NCBI GenBank assembly: GCA_016293155.1
Contig: JAEDEU010000006.1
Coordinates: forward strand, 1 to 34,991
From: Clostridiaceae bacterium
Lineage (GTDB): Bacteria; Bacillota; Clostridia; Oscillospirales; Butyricicoccaceae
DNA: 34,991 nucleotides
Reading direction: 5' to 3'
In this document: in pieces, positions 15,949 to 25,448 of the stretch
Layout: every line of letters starts with the position of its first letter
How positions within the stretch are numbered: position 1 is the first letter of the stretch
The notes under the pieces: generated by a model
Seen by the model: only the letters and a program-made list of their open reading frames with translations
Database searches by the model: none
Told to the model about the DNA's origin: nothing
Made by a program: the position numbers and the translations under genes

Positions 15949-17442
15949 ATGGATTACGTAAGTACTCGAAACAAAAATAACCGCGTTTCTGCGGCCAAGG
16001 CAATCGCCACCGGCATTGCGCCGGACGGCGGTTTGTACTGCCCGACCGAGATTCCGAAGCTGACCGAGGAGGACATTCTTGCGCTGTGCAAGAAGGATTA
16101 CCGCGGACGCAGTGCGGATGTTCTGGGACGTTTTCTGACCGATTTCACCGCAGAGGAGCTGGAGAGCTTTGCTGCCCGCGCTTATGCGGATGAAAAGTTC
16201 GGCGGACCGGACACCGCTCCGCTGGTCAAGCTGGCGGATGGCAAGTACATCCTGGAGCTGTGGCACGGCCCGACCTGCGCTTTTAAGGATATGGCACTTC
16301 AAATGCTGCCGTATCTGCTGACCGCTTCGCTCAAGAAGACCGGCGAGGAGCGCACCGCCTGCATTCTGGTTGCAACCTCCGGCGATACCGGTAAGGCTGC
16401 TCTGGAGGGTTTTGCGGATGTCGAAGGCACCAAGATTATGGTCTATTATCCGGTAGACGGTGTCAGCACCATTCAGAAGCTGCAAATGGTCACTCAGAAG
16501 GGCAAGAACGTCATGGTCTGCGCGATCCGCGGCAATTTTGATGATGCACAGTCCGCAGTGAAGAAGATCTTCACCGACGCGGAAACCGCAAAGACGCTGG
16601 ACGAGAACGGCATGACCCTGTCCTCCGCAAACTCCATCAACTGGGGTCGTCTGGCACCGCAGATTGCATACTATGTCTCCGCATACTGCGATATGCTCAA
16701 TCAGGGCGAGATTAAGATGGGAGATCCGATCAACGTCTGCGTTCCGACCGGCAATTTTGGCAACATTTTGGCGGCTTATTATGCCAAGAACATGGGTGTG
16801 CCGATCGCAAAGCTGATCTGCGCTTCCAACGAGAACAACGTTCTGACCGAGTTCTTCCAGTCCGGCGGCACCTATAATAAAAACCGTCCGTTCCACACCA
16901 CCAGCTCTCCGTCCATGGATATTCTGATTTCCAGCAATCTGGAACGTTTACTGTTCCTGGCATCCGGCTATAATGATGCTATGGTTGCAGAGCTGATGAA
17001 TCAGCTGAACACGGATGGTACCTATACCGTGGATCCGTCCGTCTTTGCAGGCATCGGTGAGAATTTCGACGCAGGCTGCTGTGACGACGCGCAGACGCAG
17101 GAGACCATTGCACGTCTGTTCAAGGACGAGCAGTATCTGTCCGACACGCACACCGCGGTTGCGATCAAGGTTTATGAGGACTACCGTGCGCGCACCGGCG
17201 ATACCACGCCGACCGTGATTGCATCCACGGCAAGCCCGTTCAAGTTCTGCCAGAGCGTTATTACCGCAGTCGGCGGCACGGTCGAGACCGACGGCACCGA
17301 GCTGCTTGACCAGCTGCACGAGCTGACCGGCGCACCGGTTCCGGCTCCGCTGGCAGCCCTGTCCGGACTGACTCCGCGCTTCAATCTGGTCATCAACCGC
17401 GACGCAATCCTGGAGAGCACCGAACTGCTCCAGACAATTTAA
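15949..17442 (+). CDS. thrC: Threonine synthase
   Basis: A 497-residue PLP enzyme that converts O-phosphohomoserine to threonine. The PLP lysine is Lys113 in GPTCAFKDMA, and the phosphate-binding ATSGDTGKAA follows at about residue 142-151. The N-terminal VSTRNKN segment and SANSINWGRLAPQIAYY are family landmarks. Its length fits the longer class of threonine synthase found in many Clostridia and enterobacteria. GGGAGG lies 8 bases upstream. The next gene begins 3 bases after its stop. Confidence 0.95.
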   Translation: MDYVSTRNKNNRVSAAKAIATGIAPDGGLYCPTEIPKLTEEDILALCKKDYRGRSADVLGRFLTDFTAEELESFAARAYADEKFGGPDTAPLVKLADGKYILELWHGPTCAFKDMALQMLPYLLTASLKKTGEERTACILVATSGDTGKAALEGFADVEGTKIMVYYPVDGVSTIQKLQMVTQKGKNVMVCAIRGNFDDAQSAVKKIFTDAETAKTLDENGMTLSSANSINWGRLAPQIAYYVSAYCDMLNQGEIKMGDPINVCVPTGNFGNILAAYYAKNMGVPIAKLICASNENNVLTEFFQSGGTYNKNRPFHTTSSPSMDILISSNLERLLFLASGYNDAMVAELMNQLNTDGTYTVDPSVFAGIGENFDAGCCDDAQTQETIARLFKDEQYLSDTHTAVAIKVYEDYRARTGDTTPTVIASTASPFKFCQSVITAVGGTVETDGTELLDQLHELTGAPVPAPLAALSGLTPRFNLVINRDAILESTELLQTI

Positions 17443-17445
17443 TTT

Positions 17446-18186
17446 ATGTCGCTGTACGCGATTTCCGACCTGCACCTCGCCAAGGGCGTGTATAAGCCGA
17501 TGGATGTCTTTGGCGGACGGTGGCAGGGGTACATGGAGAAAATCGAAAAAAACTGGCGGGCGATGATTTCCGAGGACGATACCGTGGTCATCGGCGGCGA
17601 TGTCTCATGGGGGATCAATCTGGAGCAGGCACGGGAGGACTTTCTCTTATTAAACAGTTTGCCCGGAAAAAAGATCCTTTTAAAGGGCAATCACGACCTG
17701 TGGTGGTCCACCGTCAGCAAGATGAAGCGATTTTTTGAGGAAAATAATATAAAAAATATGGATTTCCTCTTTAACAACTGCTTCATTTATGATAATATTG
17801 GTATTTGTGGGACCCGTGGATGGTTTTTTGAGGAAAACTTCAAGGAATGCCACGATGAAAAGATCTTTCAGCGCGAGCTGATCCGTCTGGAGACCTCGCT
17901 CAAGGCGGCAGCGGCACAGGGCGCAGAGGAGATTTACTGCTTTCTGCATTATCCGCCGATTTTTCCGAGCTTCCGCTGCGGAGAGATCATTGAGCTGATG
18001 AAGCGCTATGGCGTGACGCGGTGCATTTACGGTCACCTGCACTCGGACAGCCTGCGCTACGCAGTCACCGGAGAGCACGAGGGCATTGAATTTATTCTGA
18101 CATCGGGCGACTACATCAATTTCATCCCGGTTCTGCTTAAAAAGACGGAAGAACCGTCTGGAAAAACAGAAAATAATCTGATATAA
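17446..18186 (+). CDS. Calcineurin-like metallophosphoesterase
   Basis: A 246-residue protein with the full set of metallophosphoesterase motifs: DxH at the N-terminus (ISDLHL), GGDVSWG, GNHD, and HYPP followed by GHLH, which together bind two metal ions. Substrate and pathway are unknown. No Shine-Dalgarno sequence is visible. The ATG follows the thrC stop by 3 bases, so translation is probably coupled. A later start would remove the first metal-binding motif. The central stretch (about 17,730-17,830) is markedly more AT-rich than the flanks. Confidence 0.88.
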   Translation: MSLYAISDLHLAKGVYKPMDVFGGRWQGYMEKIEKNWRAMISEDDTVVIGGDVSWGINLEQAREDFLLLNSLPGKKILLKGNHDLWWSTVSKMKRFFEENNIKNMDFLFNNCFIYDNIGICGTRGWFFEENFKECHDEKIFQRELIRLETSLKAAAAQGAEEIYCFLHYPPIFPSFRCGEIIELMKRYGVTRCIYGHLHSDSLRYAVTGEHEGIEFILTSGDYINFIPVLLKKTEEPSGKTENNLI

Positions 18187-18187
18187 T
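18159..18187 (+). promoter_or_regulatory. Promoter of tig
   Basis: TGGAAA (18159-18164), a 17-base spacer, and a perfect TATAAT (18182-18187), 33 bases before the tig start. It overlaps the last codons of the preceding gene. Confidence 0.55.
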
Positions 18188-18220
18188 ATATTGGATACAC
18201 ATTTAGGAGGAATCACACAC

Positions 18221-19519
18221 ATGGAACTCAAAAATACTGAAAAGCTGGAAAAAAGCCAGGTTAAGCTGACCGTAGCTGTTTCTGCCGAGGAGCTTGAGGC
18301 TGCAAAGGAAACCGCATACAAGAAGAACAAGAACAAGATCTCTGTTCCGGGCTTCCGTAAGGGCAAGGCTCCGCGCAAGATGATCGAGAAGCTGTACGGC
18401 GAGGGCGTATTCCTGGAGGATGCCATCAACGAGTGCTTCCCGTCTGCATTCGACTTCGCTATGGAGCAGTCCGGCACCAAGCCGATCGCACAGGGCAATG
18501 TTGATCTGGGCGAGATCACCGGCGCTGGTTTTGAGTTTATCATCACTGTTCCGGTTGAGCCGGAGGTAGCTGTTTCCGAGTACAAGGGTCTGGAAGCAGC
18601 AAAGGAGACCCCGGTTGTCACCGAGGAGGATATCCAGCAGCAGATGAACGTATACATTCAGCGTGCTACCACCACCGAGACCGTTGACCGCGCAGCTGAG
18701 AACGGCGATACCGCTGTGATCGACTTCGAGGGCTTTGTAGACGGCGTCGCTTTCGAGGGCGGCAAGGGCGAGAAGCACCCGCTGAAGCTGGGCTCCGGTC
18801 AGTTCATTCCGGGCTTTGAGGAGCAGCTGGTCGGCAAGAAGGCTGGCGAGAACGTTGACGTTACCGTTACCTTCCCGGAGGAGTACCATGCAGAGGACCT
18901 GAAGGGCAAGGAAGCTGTATTCAAGTGCTTCGTACACGAGGTTCAGGCTGAGGTTGTTCCGGAGCTGGACGACGAGTTCGCAAAGGACGTTTCCGAGTTC
19001 GAGACTCTGGCAGAGCTGAAGGCTGACATCGAGGCAAAGATCCTCGAGAACAAGACCGCAGCTGCTGAGCATGACTTTGAGCAGGCTCTGATTAACAAGC
19101 TGATCGAGAACATGACCGCAGACATTCCGGACGCAATGTACGAGAATGCACTGGACAACATCGTAAACGACTTCGGTATGCGCGTACAGCAGCAGTCTCA
19201 GGGTCAGATGACTCTGGAGCAGTACATGCAGATGATGGGCATGGATCAGGACGGCTTCCGCGGCATGTTCCGTGAGCAGGCTGAGCAGCAGGTTAAGACC
19301 CGCCTGGCACTGACCAAGGTTGCTGAGATGGAAGGCATCGAGATCACGGACGAGATCCTGGATGCAGAGTACGCAAAGATGGCAGAGCAGTACGGCATGG
19401 AGGCTGACAAGATCAAGATGTTCATCCCGGCTGACGTTGTCAAGGGTGACCTGATGGTTGAAAAGGCACTGGAGGCTGTTAAGGCTGCAGCTGTTGTCAC
19501 CGAAAAGGCAGCTGACTAA
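18221..19519 (+). CDS. tig: Trigger factor
   Basis: A 432-residue ribosome-bound chaperone and peptidyl-prolyl isomerase. The ribosome-docking signature is [11 protein letters not shown] at about residues 44-54. The PPIase domain follows, with [13 protein letters not shown] and a [20 protein letters not shown] segment. The C-terminal half is the helical, acidic chaperone body. A TTG at 18191 is in frame, but AGGAGG (18205-18210) sits 10 bases before the ATG at 18221, which gives the normal N-terminus. Codon choice is more uniform than in neighbours (GCT/GCA alanines, AAG lysines), consistent with high expression. It is followed 47 bases later by clpP, a conserved order. Confidence 0.96.
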   Translation: MELKNTEKLEKSQVKLTVAVSAEELEAAKETAYKKNKNKISVPGFRKGKAPRKMIEKLYGEGVFLEDAINECFPSAFDFAMEQSGTKPIAQGNVDLGEITGAGFEFIITVPVEPEVAVSEYKGLEAAKETPVVTEEDIQQQMNVYIQRATTTETVDRAAENGDTAVIDFEGFVDGVAFEGGKGEKHPLKLGSGQFIPGFEEQLVGKKAGENVDVTVTFPEEYHAEDLKGKEAVFKCFVHEVQAEVVPELDDEFAKDVSEFETLAELKADIEAKILENKTAAAEHDFEQALINKLIENMTADIPDAMYENALDNIVNDFGMRVQQQSQGQMTLEQYMQMMGMDQDGFRGMFREQAEQQVKTRLALTKVAEMEGIEITDEILDAEYAKMAEQYGMEADKIKMFIPADVVKGDLMVEKALEAVKAAAVVTEKAAD

Positions 19520-19566
19520 TTATTTTAATTTCCGGCTGCGAAAACCCGAAAGGAGATCTTCATATT

Positions 19567-20157
19567 ATGAGTTTAGTCCCTTATGTTGTCGAGCAGACCA
19601 ACCGCGGCGAACGGTCGTATGACATCTATTCCCGCCTTCTGAGCGACCGCATCATTTTCCTCTCTGAGGATGTAAACGATACTACGGCATCTCTGATCGT
19701 CGCGCAGCTTCTCTATCTGGAGGCACAGGACCCGGACAAGGAGATTCAGTTCTATATCAATTCCCCGGGCGGCTCGATCACCGCAGGCATGGCGATCTAT
19801 GATACCATGCAGTATATCAAGTGCGACGTATCCACGATCTGCATCGGTATGGCTGCATCCATGGGCGCGTTCCTGCTCTCGTCGGGCACCAAGGGCAAGC
19901 GTCTGGCTCTGCCGAACAGCGAAATTATGATCCATCAGCCGCTGATCGGCGGCGGCGGACTGTCCGGACAGACCACGGACATCAAGATCCATACCGATCA
20001 TCTGGTCCGTACCAGAGAAAAGCTGAACCGACTGCTGGCACAGAATACCGGCAAGTCCATTGAGGAAATTGCGCGCGATACCGAGCGCGACAACTATCTG
20101 GACGCTCAGCAGGCACTGGAATACGGCCTGATCGACAAGGTTCTGGAGCACAGATAA
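19567..20157 (+). CDS. clpP: ATP-dependent Clp protease proteolytic subunit
   Basis: A 196-residue serine protease that forms the barrel degraded-protein chamber. The catalytic triad is in place: Ser98 in GMAASMGA, His123 in IMIHQP, and the Asp of the DTERD segment (171-175). [19 protein letters not shown] forms the substrate-binding handle. The N-terminus [24 protein letters not shown] is the standard processing region. AAAGGAGA lies upstream. It lies between tig and clpX, its ATPase partner. Confidence 0.97.
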   Translation: MSLVPYVVEQTNRGERSYDIYSRLLSDRIIFLSEDVNDTTASLIVAQLLYLEAQDPDKEIQFYINSPGGSITAGMAIYDTMQYIKCDVSTICIGMAASMGAFLLSSGTKGKRLALPNSEIMIHQPLIGGGGLSGQTTDIKIHTDHLVRTREKLNRLLAQNTGKSIEEIARDTERDNYLDAQQALEYGLIDKVLEHR

Positions 20158-20162
20158 CATGG

Positions 20163-20202
20163 AACCGGCACCGGAGCGCGCTTGCGGCTTCGGTGCTTGG
20201 TT
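20163..20202 (+). terminator. Hairpin between clpP and clpX (weak terminator or processing site)
   Basis: A GC-rich stem, GCACCG (20168-20173) with CGGTGC (20191-20196), continues inward through further pairs with one bulge. Outward AACC can pair with GGTT. Only a short broken T-run follows, so partial termination or RNA processing is more likely than a full stop. Confidence 0.4.
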
Positions 20203-20240
20203 TCAAATCGGACATTTGTCCAACTAGCATGAGGTAAATT

Positions 20241-21515
20241 ATGGCTAAAAACGATAACAACAACGAGATCAGATGCTCTTTTTGCGGAAAGCCCCAGAGT
20301 CTGGTGCAGAAAATTATTGCCGGACCGGGCGTGTATATCTGTGACGAGTGCATCAGCGTTTGCCAGAGCATCCTCGAGGAAGAATTTGAGCCGGAGCGCG
20401 TTTCAAATACCGAGGCGAAGGTATCCATGGATGAGCTCCCGAAGCCGAAGCAGCTGAAGGAAACGCTCGATCAGTATGTCATCGGTCAGGACAAAGCAAA
20501 AATTGCGCTGTGCGTTGCGGTATACAACCACTATAAGCGCATTTACTGCGGCGGCGGAGATGACGTTGAGCTGCAAAAGAGCAATATCCTGCTGGTCGGT
20601 CCTTCCGGCTCCGGCAAGACGCTGCTGGCGCAGACGCTGGCAAAGACGCTGCGCGTTCCGTTTGCCATTGCGGATGCAACAACGCTGACCGAAGCGGGCT
20701 ATGTCGGTGAGGACGTGGAGAATATCCTGCTGCGCCTGATTCAGGCGGCGGATTTCGACATCGAAAAGGCACAGCGCGGTATTATCTATGTCGATGAGAT
20801 CGACAAGATCGCCCGCAAGAGCGAAAATCCGTCCATCACCCGTGATGTCAGCGGTGAGGGCGTACAGCAGGCACTGCTGAAGATGCTGGAGGGTACGGTT
20901 GCCAATGTTCCGCCGCAGGGCGGACGCAAGCACCCGCAGCAGGAGTTTATCCCGATTGATACCACCAACATTCTGTTCATCTGCGGCGGTGCCTTCAGCG
21001 GTCTGGAAAAGATCGTGGAATCCAGAACCCAGAAGCGCAGTCTCGGCTTCGGCGCGGATATCCGCTCGAATACCGATGAGGCACGCACGGATATTCTGGC
21101 GGATCTGGAGCCGCACGACCTGCTCAAGTTCGGTATCATTCCGGAGCTGATCGGACGCCTTCCGTCCATTGTCGCACTGGAGAATCTGGACAGAGAAGCG
21201 CTCATCCGCATTCTCAAGGAGCCGAAAAACGCGCTCATCAAGCAGTACAGCAAGCTGTTTGAGCTGGACGGTGTGGAGCTGAGCTTTGACGAGGATGCGC
21301 TGGAAAAGATTGCGGACATCGCACTGGAGCGCAAAACCGGTGCGCGCGGTCTGCGCGGCGTCATGGAGGATGTTATGACGCAGATCATGTTCGATATCCC
21401 GTCGGATGATTCAATCAAGACTATCCGCATTACGAAAGCGGTCATTGAAAAGACCGGAGAACCGGTGATTGAGCGCGTGGAAGATACGCCGCTTGAGCTG
21501 ACAGAAGGAGATTAA
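20241..21515 (+). CDS. clpX: ATP-dependent Clp protease ATP-binding subunit ClpX
   Basis: A 424-residue AAA+ unfoldase that feeds substrates to ClpP. The N-terminal zinc-binding domain has Cys12, Cys15, Cys34 and Cys37 (RCSFCGKP and CDECI). Walker A GPSGSGKT is at 120-127 and Walker B VDEIDK at 184-189. The RKTGARGLR sensor-2 segment is near the C-terminus. ClpP-docking and pore-loop regions fall in the expected places (GYVGEDVE). GAGGT lies upstream of the ATG. The clpP-clpX-lon order is typical of Firmicutes. Confidence 0.97.
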   Translation: MAKNDNNNEIRCSFCGKPQSLVQKIIAGPGVYICDECISVCQSILEEEFEPERVSNTEAKVSMDELPKPKQLKETLDQYVIGQDKAKIALCVAVYNHYKRIYCGGGDDVELQKSNILLVGPSGSGKTLLAQTLAKTLRVPFAIADATTLTEAGYVGEDVENILLRLIQAADFDIEKAQRGIIYVDEIDKIARKSENPSITRDVSGEGVQQALLKMLEGTVANVPPQGGRKHPQQEFIPIDTTNILFICGGAFSGLEKIVESRTQKRSLGFGADIRSNTDEARTDILADLEPHDLLKFGIIPELIGRLPSIVALENLDREALIRILKEPKNALIKQYSKLFELDGVELSFDEDALEKIADIALERKTGARGLRGVMEDVMTQIMFDIPSDDSIKTIRITKAVIEKTGEPVIERVEDTPLELTEGD

Positions 21516-21519
21516 CAGC

Positions 21520-21828
21520 ATGGATGAATTTGTAATTCGCGCCCTGTATGTCCGTCCGGGCGAGGCGCCGGAGCGCAAGCTGCTGGTCAACACGGAGGAA
21601 AATCTTCAGCAGCTGGTGCACGGCAGGATTGATTCCTTCGGCATTGACGATGAATTCTGCATCATCTGCAATGCATTCCGCGACTCACTTGCAATGCCGG
21701 TGAACCGCACGATCTACGGCACCACTGTCCGAGGAGAGTTTGTCGTCTGCAAATTCAATGCGAAGGGTCTGCTGGTTCCGATGGAGGAAGAGGATCTCGA
21801 ATACTACGAAAAGATGCTGGCGCAGTAA
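21520..21828 (+). CDS. Small protein resembling DUF3846
   Basis: A 102-residue acidic protein with no membrane segments, starting 4 bases after clpX, whose last codons contain its GGAG ribosome binding site. Features resembling DUF3846 are an N-terminal half ending near an LQQLVHGRIDSFGI segment, an ICNAFR segment, and a PVNRTIYGT...RGEFVVC segment (NR followed by a G-x-F strand). DUF3846 proteins are common in mobile elements and have no known function. It is co-transcribed with clpX and closed by its own terminator. The family call is from pattern memory and is moderately sure; the gene itself is well supported. Confidence 0.72.
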   Translation: MDEFVIRALYVRPGEAPERKLLVNTEENLQQLVHGRIDSFGIDDEFCIICNAFRDSLAMPVNRTIYGTTVRGEFVVCKFNAKGLLVPMEEEDLEYYEKMLAQ

Positions 21829-21834
21829 GCTGTG

Positions 21835-21867
21835 GACCATCCGTATTGCTGCGGATGGTCTTCTTTT
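21835..21867 (+). terminator. Intrinsic terminator after clpX and the small gene
   Basis: GACCATCCG (21835-21843) pairs perfectly with CGGATGGTC (21852-21860), followed by TTCTTTT. It separates the clp block from lon. Confidence 0.88.
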
Positions 21868-21986
21868 GCATCATTTCCGCCATATCGGATTCATAGCGTC
21901 CGGAGGATTGTATCCTTGCTGTGAAAAAAATCCGCTTTTGGCTGATATTTAGTCACAATTGACAGAATATGATGCAGGAGGAATAC

Positions 21987-22015
21987 TTGAAAACTTTCAG
22001 TTGATAGGCTATAAT
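21987..22015 (+). promoter_or_regulatory. Promoter of lon
   Basis: TTGAAA (21987-21992), a 17-base spacer, and a perfect TATAAT (22010-22015). Transcription would start near 22022, giving a 5' leader of about 90 bases. No CIRCE or CtsR-type repeat is visible here. Confidence 0.82.
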
Positions 22016-22021
22016 TCTGTA

Positions 22022-22112
22022 TGTAACCCTACCAAACCGCTTCGGTTGGAGTTACAGGTGCCTTTCCGGCACTCAGGCAGCATTCCCGCTGCCGGAAAGG
22101 AAGGTAGAACAT
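22022..22112 (+). promoter_or_regulatory. Structured leader of lon with alternative hairpins over the ribosome binding site
   Basis: A first hairpin (about 22024-22054) is followed by a perfect 10-bp inverted repeat, CCTTTCCGGC (22061-22070) with GCCGGAAAGG (22091-22100). Its 3' arm reaches into AGGAAGG (22098-22104), the Shine-Dalgarno sequence. A competing 6-bp stem, GGCAGC (22076-22081) with GCTGCC (22088-22093), shares bases 22091-22093. The pairings are seen in the sequence; any regulatory role is inferred. Confidence 0.5.
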
Positions 22113-24548
22113 ATGACACAGGTACTCGAGCTGGAGCTGGAGACACTGCCGGTACTGCCGCTGCGCGGACTGGTTGCGTTCCCGGAGATGCTCATACATT
22201 TTGATGTCGGGCGCCTGATTTCCATGAAGGCGCTGGAAGAATCCATGAAGGCGGGTCAGCGTATTTTCCTGGCCGCTCAGAAGGATATCCGCACGGATGT
22301 ACCCGAGTCTGACGATCTGTTTTTGTTCGGCACGATTTGTACTGTCAAGCAGATTCTGCGTCTGCCGGGCGATAATATCCGCGTACTGGTCGAGGGCGTT
22401 TCCCGCGCACTCGTTGATGAATTTATTGAGGATGAGCGCTGCCTGTTTGCCTCGGTTCACCGTCTGGAAACCGAGAACGGACGCACGGCGCAGAAGAAAA
22501 AGCAGGCACTGGTGCGCACGCTTCAGGAGAGCTTTGAGGAATATGCACGGCTGTCCAGCCATGTCTCGAATGATATTGTAATCACGGTGCTGGACGGCGG
22601 AGAGCCGGGCTATCTGGCGGACTTTGTGACACAGAATCTGCCGGTGGAATTCCATATCAAGCAGGAGATTCTGGAAGAAACGCACGCGATCCGCAGACTG
22701 GAAAAGGTCATTCGCGTGCTGCGCAACGAGACCGAGATTCTAAAAATCGAGTCTGACATTCAGGAGAAGCTGAAGGCGCAGATCGACAAAAATCAGAAGG
22801 AATACTACATCCGCGAGCAGATTAAAATCATGCAGGCCGAGCTGGGCGAGCAGGATCTGACGCAGGAGGTAGAGGAATACCGCGAAAAAATCCGTGCGCT
22901 CGGACTGGCACAGGCATCCGAGGAAAAGCTGCTCAAGGAGGCATCCCGACTGGAGAAGATGCAGTCGATGTCCGCAGAGAGCGGCGTGGTGCGCACCTAT
23001 CTGGACACCGTTCTGGAGCTGCCGTGGCAGACCGTCACGCAGGATAATCTCAAGCTGAGCAATGCGAGAAAGATTCTGGACCGCGACCATTACGGCATGG
23101 AAAAGGTCAAGGAGCGCATTTTGGAATTTTTGGCGGTCAAGGCAATGGCGCCGGAGCTGAAAGGCAACGTGCTGTGCCTGTCGGGACCTCCGGGTGTGGG
23201 CAAGACCTCAATTGCAAAGTCGATTGCCGAGGCGATGGGACGAAACTATGCGCGCCTGTCGCTGGGCGGCGTGCGCGATGAGGCGGACATCCGCGGTCAC
23301 AGAAAGACCTATATCGGCGCAATGCCCGGACGAATCATCGACGGCATCCGCCGCGCAGGAAGCAAAAACTGCCTGCTGCTGCTGGATGAGGTAGACAAGA
23401 TGGGCACGGATTCGCGCGGCGACCCGGCAGCAGCACTGCTGGAGGTTCTGGATATCGAGCAGAACAACGCCTTCCGCGACCACTTTATCGAAATCCCGTT
23501 TGATCTGTCCGATGTGCTGTTTGTCACAACGGCAAATGATCTGGGCACGATTCCGCGTCCGCTGCTCGACCGTATGGAAGTGATCGAGCTTGCCAGCTAC
23601 ACCGAGCAGGAAAAGGCAGAAATCGCCGCCCGCCATCTGCTGCCGCAGCAGATGGAACGGCACGGACTCAAAAAGGGGAATCTGTCCATCAGCCGCGATA
23701 CCATGCTGTATCTCATCCGCGCCTATACCCGTGAGGCGGGCGTGCGCCGGCTCAAGCAGATTCTGGCAAAGCTGTGCCGCAAGACGGCGGCGGTCATTGA
23801 GGGCAGCCGTCAGCAGGGCAGCGCGGAAAAGAAGCGCGTGATTATTACGCGCGCCAACGCCGAAAAATATCTGGGCGTTGCAAAATATAAGGACGACGCG
23901 GTTTCCAGACGCGACGAGGTCGGCGTGGTCAACGGTCTTGCGTGGACATCGGTCGGCGGAGAGATTTTGCAGGTCGAGGTCAACGTGATCCCGGGCACCG
24001 GCAAGCTGGAGATCACCGGCAACCTCGGCAAGGTGATGGAGGAGTCCGCAAAGGCGGCGATCACCTATGTGCGTTCCATCGCCAAGGAGCTGGAGCTCGA
24101 CCCGATGTTTTACAAGGATCACGATATCCATGTACACTTCCCGGAGGCGGCAATCCCGAAGGATGGCCCGTCCGCAGGTGTTACCATGGCAACCGCGATT
24201 ATTTCCGCGCTGACGGGCGCACCGGTGCGCCATGATGTTGCCATGACCGGCGAGGTCACGCTGCGCGGCAGAGTGCTGCCGATCGGCGGACTCAAGGAAA
24301 AGACCATGGCGGCATACCGTGCCGGTATGCATACGGTCATTGTTCCGGCGGACAATGAACCGGATTTGCAGGATATCGACCCGATCGTCAAGGCAAATGT
24401 GCGCTTCGTCACTGCGGACAATATGCGCACGGTAATGGATACCGCAATTGATTTCGGCAGACGCAGCTCGAACCTTCCGGAGGATGCACAGTCCCCGGTG
24501 GCGCTCGGTACGTCTGTGGCTTCGGTCAGAGCCGGAATCACACAGTAA
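22113..24548 (+). CDS. lon: ATP-dependent protease Lon (LonA)
   Basis: An 811-residue AAA+ protease that degrades misfolded and regulatory proteins. The N-terminal substrate domain ([15 protein letters not shown] onward) and a long helical region to about residue 300 precede the ATPase domain. Walker [10 protein letters not shown] is near residue 357, followed by [11 protein letters not shown]. The C-terminal protease domain has the catalytic Ser in KDGPSAGV at about 687 and the Lys in GGLKEK at about 729. Its length is normal for LonA. It has its own promoter and leader, and engB follows 9 bases after its stop as in other Firmicutes. Confidence 0.97.
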   Translation: MTQVLELELETLPVLPLRGLVAFPEMLIHFDVGRLISMKALEESMKAGQRIFLAAQKDIRTDVPESDDLFLFGTICTVKQILRLPGDNIRVLVEGVSRALVDEFIEDERCLFASVHRLETENGRTAQKKKQALVRTLQESFEEYARLSSHVSNDIVITVLDGGEPGYLADFVTQNLPVEFHIKQEILEETHAIRRLEKVIRVLRNETEILKIESDIQEKLKAQIDKNQKEYYIREQIKIMQAELGEQDLTQEVEEYREKIRALGLAQASEEKLLKEASRLEKMQSMSAESGVVRTYLDTVLELPWQTVTQDNLKLSNARKILDRDHYGMEKVKERILEFLAVKAMAPELKGNVLCLSGPPGVGKTSIAKSIAEAMGRNYARLSLGGVRDEADIRGHRKTYIGAMPGRIIDGIRRAGSKNCLLLLDEVDKMGTDSRGDPAAALLEVLDIEQNNAFRDHFIEIPFDLSDVLFVTTANDLGTIPRPLLDRMEVIELASYTEQEKAEIAARHLLPQQMERHGLKKGNLSISRDTMLYLIRAYTREAGVRRLKQILAKLCRKTAAVIEGSRQQGSAEKKRVIITRANAEKYLGVAKYKDDAVSRRDEVGVVNGLAWTSVGGEILQVEVNVIPGTGKLEITGNLGKVMEESAKAAITYVRSIAKELELDPMFYKDHDIHVHFPEAAIPKDGPSAGVTMATAIISALTGAPVRHDVAMTGEVTLRGRVLPIGGLKEKTMAAYRAGMHTVIVPADNEPDLQDIDPIVKANVRFVTADNMRTVMDTAIDFGRRSSNLPEDAQSPVALGTSVASVRAGITQ

Positions 24549-24557
24549 GGTGACAAC

Positions 24558-25160
24558 ATGATGAATCTTCACAGGGCGGAATTTGTTCGTTCCGCAGTCA
24601 AACCGGCGGATTTCCCGAAGGATAACCTGCCGCAGATCGTCTTTGCAGGCAAGTCTAATGTGGGCAAGTCCTCGACGATCAACAAGCTGCTCAACCGCAA
24701 GAACTTTGCCCGCGTCGGCAACGAGCCGGGCAAAACCATTCACATCAACTTTTTCCTGATTGACGAGCAGGCCTATCTGGTTGACCTGCCGGGCTACGGC
24801 TATGCAAAGGTGTCCAAGAAGGAGCGCGACCGCTGGGGTGCGCTGATGGATTTGTACTTTGCACAGCCGGATACCATTACGCTGGGCATCCAGATTGTGG
24901 ATATTCGCCACAAGCCGACGGCGGATGACGTCACCATGGCGCACTGGTTTCTGGAAACCGGAATGCCGTTTGTCGTCATCGCCAACAAGCTGGATAAGAT
25001 CAAAAAAAGTGCGCTGGAAGGCAGTCTTGCGCTCATCCGCGAGACGCTGATGCTGCGAGAGGATGTGCCGGTGATTCCGTTCTCCGCCGAGAAGGGAATC
25101 GGACGGGATGAGGTGCTGGAAATTATCCAGAGCCATGTTGCGGAAAGGCAGGAGCAATGA
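24558..25160 (+). CDS. engB: Ribosome biogenesis GTP-binding protein EngB (YsxC)
   Basis: A 200-residue TrmE-Era-like GTPase required for 50S subunit assembly. G1 is GKSNVGKSS (31-39). G2 lies around the PGKT of residues 47-50, G3 is DLPG (76-79), and G4 is NKLDK in the last third. Two consecutive ATG codons are available. The first, at 24558, lies 7 bases after AAGG and is annotated here, but starting at 24561 is equally possible. It follows lon closely and overlaps the next small gene by 4 bases. Confidence 0.95.
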   Translation: MMNLHRAEFVRSAVKPADFPKDNLPQIVFAGKSNVGKSSTINKLLNRKNFARVGNEPGKTIHINFFLIDEQAYLVDLPGYGYAKVSKKERDRWGALMDLYFAQPDTITLGIQIVDIRHKPTADDVTMAHWFLETGMPFVVIANKLDKIKKSALEGSLALIRETLMLREDVPVIPFSAEKGIGRDEVLEIIQSHVAERQEQ

Positions 25161-25372
25161 AATTTGTCAGAGTGATGTACGAGGGTCGCGCGGAATGGGC
25201 GATCGTCGAGGAAAAATATGTGCGGCTGATCGACCGCGCGCCGTGGGAGGACTGGACGTATCTCGGTCCGGAGATCCGCCTGGCACGGGCAAAGCGAACC
25301 GCTCTGGTGCAGAAGGGCGAGCCGCCCCTGCCGGACGGCATTGTGTGCGAGGACGATGCAGTCATTCTTTGA
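25157..25372 (+). CDS. Orphan domain resembling the N-terminus of FAH-family proteins
   Basis: A 71-residue protein whose ATG overlaps the engB stop (ATGA) and is served by AGGAG inside engB. The sequence [24 protein letters not shown] resembles the small N-terminal domain (DUF2437/Rv2993c-like) that precedes the catalytic domain of fumarylacetoacetate hydrolase-family enzymes. The catalytic domain is absent: the frame stops at 25372 and no FAH motifs follow in any frame before lysA. It may be a free-standing domain or the relic of a truncated gene. The family call is from recall of the pattern; there is no evidence for enzymatic activity. Confidence 0.65.
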   Translation: MKFVRVMYEGRAEWAIVEEKYVRLIDRAPWEDWTYLGPEIRLARAKRTALVQKGEPPLPDGIVCEDDAVIL

Positions 25373-25384
25373 CAGCATGAGCGT

Positions 25385-25412
25385 CGCTGCCGCAGATTCG
25401 CTTGCGGCAGCG
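25385..25412 (+). other. Strong hairpin without U-run between the orphan domain and lysA
   Basis: CGCTGCCGCA (25385-25394) pairs perfectly with TGCGGCAGCG (25403-25412) around an eight-base loop. No T-run follows on either strand, so this is not a standard terminator. It may stabilise or separate transcripts. Confidence 0.5.
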
Positions 25413-25448
25413 GAACAGACAAAATAATCAAAAAGGATGGACGATGCA

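Noticed and set aside
20210-20221. Palindrome GGACA-TT-TGTCC upstream of clpX
   Set aside because: It is a short repeat without a matching known operator and with no promoter next to it, so chance is a sufficient explanation.
23208-25157. A 649-codon open frame on the minus strand opposite lon and engB
   Set aside because: It is the mirror of two strongly supported genes. The translation is rich in Arg, His, Leu and Gln with no recognisable domain, a common by-product of GC-leaning codon usage.
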